Positions 56,837-64,000 of a DNA stretch of 64,000 nt are shown here, one piece after another. Source of the DNA: Liquidambar formosana (Eukaryota > Streptophyta > Magnoliopsida > Saxifragales > Altingiaceae); assembly GCA_039720395.1 (NCBI GenBank), contig CM077822.1, positions 20,047,267 through 20,111,266 of the forward strand, given 5' to 3'. The notes beneath the pieces were generated by a model. It searched no databases. It worked only from the letters and a program-made list of their open reading frames with translations, and had not been told where the DNA came from. How positions within the stretch are numbered: the first letter of the stretch is position 1; each line of letters begins with the position of its first letter. A program made the position numbers and the translations under genes.

Positions 56837-59800
56837 TTATATGTAGTATTTCCGGAGTCGGTCCAAATTGGTGGGCTGTGTGAACTCATTCCCTTCTTCG
56901 TCCATTAGCTTGGCTGCTTCTCCTGGCAATATGGTTTTGATGATGTATGGGCCCACCCAGTTGGGTCTGAATTTGCCCCTAGGATCTGATACCCGAGTTA
57001 GCATCTCCTTGAGCACTAAATCTCCTTCCTTCAAGTTTCTAGGTTTCACCTTTTTGTTGAATGCTCTGGCGACTCTTCTCTGATACCCTTGCATATGGTA
57101 TAATACTTTGAGCCTTGTTTCATCTAACAACGCCAATTGTTCGTAGCGGCTTCTTTTCCATTCGGCTTCGGGGATTTTTCCTTCTACCATGACCCTTACT
57201 GACTGAACTTCCAATTCCACAGGTAACACTGCCTCCATTCCATATACCAATGAGAAAGGGGTTGCCCTAGTAGATGACCTTATTGATGTTCGATACCCCC
57301 ATAATGTATTTGGCAATTTTTCTGCCCAATCCTTGTAAGTTTCTACTGACTTTTCGAGGATGTGTTTGACATTCTTATTAGCCGCTTCTACTGCTCTGTT
57401 AGTCTGAGGTCGGCAAGGAGAAGATTTGTGATGCTTAATACTGTATTTCTCGAACACATCTCGGACTTCCCCTTGAAAGTGTAGTCCATTGTCTGAAATG
57501 ATCTCGTGTGGCACTCCATACCTGCAGATAATATGAGTCTCAATGAATTTAGCCACATGCTTAGCTTTCAACACCGTATAAGCTTCTGCTTCCACCCATT
57601 TTGTGAAGTAATCGATTGCTACTAGTATATATTCGTATCCTCCTATAGCCTTAAGGGCGATCTTTCCCATAACGTCTATGCCCCAAGCAGAAAATGGCCA
57701 AGGTGACGTCAACTGGTGCAATTCAACCGGAGGTGTGTATTGCATGTTGGAGTAAACCTGGCACTGGTGGCATTTTCGTACATAGTTCTCGCAATCTGCT
57801 TCCATGGTGGTCCAATAGTATCCCAGCCGAATGATCTTCTTTGCTAGCATCCTCCCATTCATGTGAGGGCCACATTCCTCTTCATGCACTTCACTGATTA
57901 ATACTTTGGCTGCCTTTTCATTAATGCATAACAAGTGAATACCATTGGGAGACCTTTTGAACAGACTTCACACAAGATGTATTGCATTGCTAGCAACCTC
58001 AACGCTCGATGATCTTTCTTATCTGCTCCTTCTGGGTATTTGCCGCGTTCTAGAAAATTCAGGATGTCGAAGTACCAGGGCTCTCCATCGTCAATTTCTC
58101 CTTCCATAACCATAATGGTGGTTTCATGGGCGGGTTGGGATTTTTGTTGTATGGTCAATGGTTGTAATCGGGCTCCTTCTGGAATGTGAATTAAAGAGGC
58201 TAATGTGGCTAGGGCGTCAGCAAACTGATTTTGAGATCTGGGTAAGGGGGTAAAGGTTATTTTTTGAAATTTATGGGCTAGTCTTTCGAGGTGGTTTTGG
58301 TAGGGTTTCAAGTGTTCTTCCCTGGTCTTCCAGATGTTCTAGACTTGAGCAACTACTAGTGCGGAGTCCCCGAAAACCTCCACTTCTTCCGCTTGTAGTG
58401 TTAACAGTGCTTCTAGCCCTGCAATGCAAGCCTCATACTCTGTTGTGTTATTTGAATTCTGGAAATTTAGTTTAACCAACAGGGGTATGTGTGATCCTTC
58501 TGGTGTAATCAAAATGACCCCGATCCCGTCTCCATACTGGTTCGATGCTCCGTCGAAATACATCTTCCATGCCTTTAAACAATCGACGTTCAAGAGGTTT
58601 TCATCGAGGAAATCATCGTTAAGGGCTTCCCCTAGTACTGGATGTTTTCCACAATAATCTGATACTGCCCCTCCTTTTATTGCCTTCTGCGTGACATAAA
58701 CCATCTCGAATCTGGCAAGTAAAAATAGCCATCGTGATAATCGCCCGTTGAGTGTTTGCTTCTCGAATAGATATTTGAGCGGATCCATCAGACATATTAC
58801 TTGGACTTCATAATTCATCAAGATGTGCCTTAACTTTTGAACAGCCCACACTAACGCAAAGCACGACTTCTCTACCACCGTGTATTTTATTTCATAGTCA
58901 TGCAACTTCTTGCTTAAGTAGTAGATGGCGTGTTCACATCCTTGATCATCTCGCTGTGCTAACATGCTCCCCAAAGCTTCCTCAAAGACGGATAAATACA
59001 ACATCAATGGTTTCCTAGGACGAGGTGGAACCAGGATTGGTGGGTTTAACAGGTATTCTTTTATAGCTTCAAATGTTTGTTGGCATTGATCATTCCATTC
59101 TTTAGGCTCCCCTTTTCTTAGCAGCTTAAAAATGGGCTCACAAGTTGAAGTGAGTTTTGCTATAAATCTGCTGATGTACTGCAACCTCCCTAAAAATCCA
59201 CGTATTTCTTTTTCCGTCTTCGGCGGTGGCATTTCTAAGATAGCTTTGACCTTGGTGGAGTCTACTTCTATCCCCCTGTTTGTTACCAAGAACCCCAGCA
59301 ATTTTCCTGATGTTACCCCGAAAGTGCATTTCTATGGATTCAACCTCAGCTTATATTTCCTGATTCTTTTGAAGAACTTCCTCAAATTCTGCAGGTGACT
59401 TTCCTTAGTCTCTGACTTTACGATCACATCGTCCATGTATACTTCCACTTCTTGATGCATCATGTCATGCAATAATGTGGTAGCCATCCGTTAATAAGTT
59501 GCGCCTGCATTCTTCAATCCAAATGGCATAACTGTATAACAATATGTGCCCCATCTAGTAGTGAAAGTGGTTTTAGTCATGTCCTCCAGTGCCATCCGTA
59601 TTTGATTGTATCCAAAGAATCCATCCATGAATGACATCAGTGCACTGCCTGCTGTGTTATCCACCAAAACATCAATGTGTGGGAGAGAGAAATCATCTTT
59701 CGGGCAGGCTTTGTTGAGATCTCGGTAGTCTACACACACCCGTACCCGCCCGTCTTTCTTTGGTACCAGTACTATGTTAGCAATCCAATCAGCTTGACTT

Positions 59801-60273
59801 ACTGCCTGTATGAATCCCACTTTTAATAACTTGGACACTTCTTCTTTCACTTTGATTTGCCATTCGGGTTGCATCCTTCTTAGATGCTGCTTTATTGGTC
59901 TAAACCCTTCTTTGATGTCAATGTGATGTTGCACAATCTCGGGGTCTATACCAGGCATATCTTCATAAGACCATGCAAACACATCTTGGAATTCCTTTAA
60001 TAAGGTGCTGAAGTTAGATTGCTCTTGTACAGACAGAGTGGACCCAATTTGTATTTCCTTAGGATTTTCATTAGTGCCTAAGTTAATCATGATGGTTTCA
60101 TTCTTTACAGGTTCGAGATTTCTCTCGTGTTCATCATTAATTGCTTTGTTTAAGTCAGGGTCTTTAGACATTTGTGCAATATATTCGTCAAGGGACATAT
60201 CAACATAAGCAAAATCAGAGCTCGTTTCATTAGTAAAAGGAGTGATTACATCCAGGATTTTCTTAATGGCCTT
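56837..60273 (-). pseudogene. Element 3 pol: RT, two RNase H domains, integrase
   Basis: Read right to left: FAWSYEDMPGIDPEIVQHH, then RT (VPKKDGRVRVCVDYRDLN, MPFGLKNAGATY, YMDDVIVK near 59430), Gypsy RNase H (GSMLAQ, AIYYLSKKL, ALVWAVQKLRH), archaeal RNase H (MYFDGASNQYG, TTEYEACIAGL, EVFGDSALV, NQFADALATL) and integrase (CHQCQV; GIDVMGK; ISDNGLHF; TNRAVEAANK; end LRKYYI). Frames break near 57930, 58330, 59330 and 59493 (a TAA within the TYQR-type motif). The integrase block 56837-57934 alone is open for 365 codons. Its sequence is clearly diverged from element 2, so it is another subfamily. The N-terminal side is cut by the element 4 LTR. Confidence 0.92.
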
Positions 60274-62872
60274 TGTGAACCCCGGAAATTGGGCCCACAA
60301 GGGATTGAAAGAAAATGGGTTTGAAAAAGAAAAAGGAAAGGAGTCGCCACCTTATTTTTTAAAGGAAACAAGGAAAACCCTAAAAATAGTTTGTTTTAGG
60401 AAAACAATTTGAATGACTCCATAAAAAAGGAAAGGCAAAAACCAATCGTTTGAAAACCAAAGAAATCGGGGATTCGGAGGCTAAGTTATGACATGGGAAG
60501 GTTCTAGGCAAAGCCTATAGGCACCCATGTCACCCTTTCGGTCTCTCAGTTCATTTGGGCTAAATCAAGATCTTTCCATACAAAAATCAGCAAGTATATC
60601 ATCACAAGAATTGCATGCATATCATATATTTCATTCATCCGTCCATGCATAATAAGCACATAAAAACAGAAAAAGAAAAAGAAGAAAACAAAACAAAAAT
60701 AAACCTAGGATGCTTGGATCCTAGAACGGACTTGAGCCTCACGAAGAGCGCCTACGTACCATGCAACGAAATACATGGATCAAAGTCCACGTAGTTCGAT
60801 TAGAACTAAGGTTAAATCCTAATACAAACCTATGGTAAAAACCCTAGGTTTCCTTATTTGATCAAAAGAGAATTGATAGAAAGTTTGATTTTAGGAAAGA
60901 AATCCACAAAATGGAAACCTTAATAAAAACCAGAATTTTGTTTATGAAGGAAACCTCTAATTAAACCATAGGATCATATCAAAAATTAACCCTAAATAGG
61001 GAGAAGAGAAGGGATAAGGAAGAAAGGTGAATTGGGGCACCTTCACACCCACTTACCTGAGCGCAATTACTCCAAACATTAGCTATTTCAGACATAAGCA
61101 GCCCTATTTGCCATAGGACAAATACCACACCTATTTGCACCCTTACAAGTGCTCAAAACCATGCAAAAACACTAACATGCAAATCTGGACAGAATAGTAT
61201 TATGACCTAAAATCATCCACTAAGCATGCCAATAGCAAAAACAGCGAACAATAATAAGTCCTAACATATTCCTAGAACCATATCACGCATAAAAACCCTA
61301 GAACATACTAATATGCATGCAAAACTATCATGTTTACTCCATATGAAAAACATATACAGCAAACACGAAGAAAAACCAAATAAAAAAGTCTACTTTATCA
61401 TGCTATATGAAAACAAACACGAAACAATGACTCTAAAACCCTAAACTCACAAATATGCTTAAAAACATACAAAACATACTTTAATCATGCTAAAACCAAA
61501 CTAAACAGAAATTAAATCATGCATATTAACTAACTAAAGCAATATAACATGATGAAAATCCTAACTCTAACATGCAATGACACTAATCCTAGCACAAGGA
61601 CAAACAGGAGCACAAGAATCATAACTATGCATTAAAAACCTAAAGGACAGCCCTAAAGCATGCTAAACAGTAGATAAAAAATAGATATTCCATGTATATT
61701 AACTAGCTAGAGTGTTAATACATGATAAAAAAGTTACCTTTAACATGCAATAAGCCTAACCCATATGAAAACCTAGTTTAAGCTTGAATAGAGAAGGAGA
61801 ATACCTTAGGAAGGGCCTTCCTTTGTGTTTGTAATTGTTCGTGGCTCCTCAGGTCTTTAGAGTGAATCAAACCAACACGAATCCTCCTCTTTTTCAAAGT
61901 GGTATCACAGCAAAGAGATCAAAACTCACTCAACTTTGAAAAGAAATAGAAAACAAAAAGAGAACAAGAGAAAAGAAAAGTGATTTTCGTCACTTTGCAG
62001 CAGCAGCAACTTCAATCGCGTTTTTGGGTATGAAAACGTTGGATTTGGACAAAGCTTGTGAAATACAAAGTTGTAGAGAATTGAATTATCTTTCTAACAA
62101 GACCAATTTCATCAAATTCTGACTTCGGATGAAAAAGTTATGATTAAAATACGACTGCTGGTTTTCAGAAAATCTGCTGCTGAATTATGACGAATTTCAC
62201 TCCCTCCAAACCCTCTTCTCCTCTCTTGTTTAAAGACATTAAGAGAGTATTTATAGCTGAAATCTGGAGTTTCCCTTTCCTTCCTGGACTAGGTTTCCTT
62301 GGAGAATAATCAAAAGGTATTTTATAATGATAAAAGACTTCTAATCTGAATAGGAAAAGGAAATTGTCTTTTATAAAAATTGGGAGACTGACCACTAACA
62401 CGCATGCACATGTATTGTATGTGCGTACACACACTCATCACATACGTACACGTGTTAGTGTCATGATAAAAATGGCTAATTTAATAAAATAATTTTCTTT
62501 TCAATTTAACCAAAAATCTCATGCTGTGATTCGCACTAATTCTTCAAGGATAATCTGTAAATAACCACACTAAACTCATCATCAGGGCCACGGGACTTAA
62601 GTACCTCATATGCATCCATATGAACTCCAATTGACAATTTGGAGATCATTCCAAGGTCAAATGAAAAGTTTGGGACTTAAAAGACGATTATGCCCCTCAA
62701 GTCACAAAAGCTCTTATTATCCCTCAAGATCAACTCCAATTTGAACCAAAATTCATATCCATTGTCCTTGTGACTCTAGAAAACTAATGCAAGTGACTAG
62801 ACTCAAAAACAAAACAAAAACATGCATGGAATGATGAGCCCTAGTAAGGTGGTGCAAAAATGGGGTGTGACA
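60274..62872 (-). mobile_element. 3' LTR of Tat-type element 4
   Basis: 2599 bp; on the minus strand TGTCACACCCC to GGGGTTCACA. It is inserted in element 3 pol (left flank GCCTT, candidate TSD, partner outside the window). TATAAATA (minus) at 62248-62255; dyad cluster at 62393-62460; conserved leader block near 60705-60800; TGGCGACTCC (minus) at 60340-60349. The GAGGGGCTTC polypurine tract adjoins at 62873-62882. Confidence 0.9.
62393..62460. promoter_or_regulatory. Dyad cluster in element 4 LTR
   Basis: Outer arms CACTAACACG and CGTGTTAGTG are exactly complementary. Between them are GTGCGTACAC and CATACGTACACG. It lies 137 bases upstream of the TATA box. Neither the CCGTC dyads nor exact TGCGTACGCA occur here. 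Confidence 0.65.
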
Positions 62873-63004
62873 GAAGCCCCTCATTGGCGAACAAGTTACA
62901 CTTGTGAACCAATGATAAAGAACAACCCATTTTTGGCCAAAAAGCCTGGAGAAATCACACACTGATACCAACAATGATGGGAGGTTGAAAACCTGAGACT
63001 GAAA
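62873..63004 (-). other. Element 4 polypurine tract and spacer
   Basis: The minus-strand sequence (..tcgccaatgaggggcttc) matches elements 1 and 2 immediately upstream of the 3' LTR. No gene seen. Confidence 0.7.
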
Positions 63005-64000
63005 TAAGGAAGTGTACTCAAGTCATGAGTATACTTAAACCACTGGGGGTTAAGAATTGATAAGAGAAGCATATTCAAGCCACTACGAATGAACATACTT
63101 TTGAAACGGAGAAATATATTCTAGTCACGAATATATTTAACCAAGTGATGAGAATGAGATCTGAAAAGTACGTTCAAGTGATGAACGTACCTTGGAAATG
63201 GAGAAGTATATTCAGGTCACGAATATATTTAACCAAGTGAGTGACAAAATATCTGAGAAGTATACTCAAGTGATGAGTATACCACTGAAATGGAGAAATA
63301 TATTCAGGTCACGAATATATTTAACCAAGTGATGTGAGAATGAAATCTGAGAAGTATACTCAAGTGGTGAGCATACCATTGAAATGGAGAAATATATCCA
63401 AGCGATGGATATATTTTACCAAGTAATCTGAGAATGAAATCTGAGAAGTATACTCAAGTGGTGAGCATACCATTGAAATGGAGAAATATATCCAAGCGAT
63501 GGATATATTTAACCAAGTAATCTGAGAATGAAATCTGAGAAGTATACTCAAGTGGTGAGCATACCATTGAAATGGAGAAATATATCCAAACGACGGATAT
63601 ATTTAACCAAGTAAGATAAGAATAATCTGAGAAGTGTACTCAAGTGATGAGTACACCATTGAAATGGAGAAATATATTCTAGTCACGAATATACTTAACC
63701 AAGTAAGTGACAAGTATGTTTAAGTGATAAACATACCATTGAAATAGAGAAATATATCCAAGTGATGGATATACTTAACCAAGTAAGTGACAAGTATGTT
63801 TAAGTGATAAACATACCATTGAAATAGAGAAATATATCCAAGCGATGGATGTACTTAAGCAAGTAAGATAGAGAATAATCTGAGAAGTATACTCAAGTGA
63901 TGAGTATACCATTGAAATGGAGAAATATATTCAAGTGATGAATATATTTAACCAAGTAAGTGACAAATAATCTGACAAGTATGTTCAAGTGATGAACATA
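63005..64000. repeat. Tandem array of alternating hairpins (element 4 3' region)
   Basis: More than 20 dyads alternate between two types, spaced about 40-50 bases. One type is GTATACTC-AAGTGAT-GAGTATAC and variants; the other is AAATATATCC-AAGCGAT-GGATATATTT and variants. The 7-base loop stays close to AAGTGAT, AAGCGAT or AGGTCAC while arms vary. Links such as accattgaaatggag and aaccaagtaag are conserved. The array continues beyond the window. Confidence 0.92.

Overview
This window is plant nuclear DNA, most likely from a dicot with a large repeat-rich genome. I see no ordinary host gene. Nearly all of it is a nest of LTR retrotransposons. Four large Ty3/Gypsy elements are visible, and they look like the Tat/Ogre group: dual RNase H (Gypsy type plus archaeal type), LTRs of 1.6-3.3 kb, 3' non-coding tandem repeats, and in element 2 a TGGCGACTCC primer site and an apparent intron before the RT domain. 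Inserted into them are Ty1/Copia elements, one hAT-type MITE and a solo Gypsy LTR.

Layout. Element 1 (+ strand) enters from the left: integrase end of pol (1-1468), purine tract, two genes on the opposite strand (1847-3145 and 3637-6300), tandem repeats, polypurine tract, and a 3' LTR (8627-21336). That LTR is split by a full-length Copia element (10127-19817). Only 80 bases of an older Tat copy follow (21337-21416). Element 3 (- strand) is inserted into that copy: 3' LTR 21417-23057, tandem repeats, opposite-strand genes at 24340-29574 and 55301-56667, and pol at 56837-60273. Element 2 (- strand, 29948-55134, TSD GTGAG) is complete and sits inside element 3. It has 3' LTR, repeats, two opposite-strand genes, pol, gag-pro, primer binding site and 5' LTR. 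Its pol is split by a solo Gypsy LTR (42788-46109) and its leader by a solo Copia LTR. Element 4 (- strand) begins at 60274 with its 3' LTR and runs off the right end.

The notable system: elements 1, 2 and 3 each carry, between pol and the 3' LTR and antisense to pol, two genes encoding plant mobile domain (PMD, MAIN/MAIL/PP7-long-form-like) proteins. One is multi-exon (called PMD-C here) and the other is compact (PMD-B). These labels are mine and describe position, not a formal clade. In elements 1 and 2 the same GC-rich module of about 80 bp, built of three successive dyads, occurs in the LTR about 190 bp upstream of the TATA box and in front of both PMD genes. In element 3 a different palindrome (TGCGTACGCA and variants) is clustered at the equivalent places. 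Two other LTRs in the window carry further versions at the same position. This suggests that element-encoded PMD proteins recognise element-specific palindromes that control both the LTR and their own genes. That is inference; the positional pattern is directly visible.

A second pattern is that the 3' repeat arrays consist of tandem dyads. In element 4 the arms of neighbouring hairpins change in a compensatory way around a near-constant loop.

Most coding regions are broken (nonsense codons, single-base indels, insertions), so they are annotated as pseudogenes. The exon structures are still clear because the copies can be compared.
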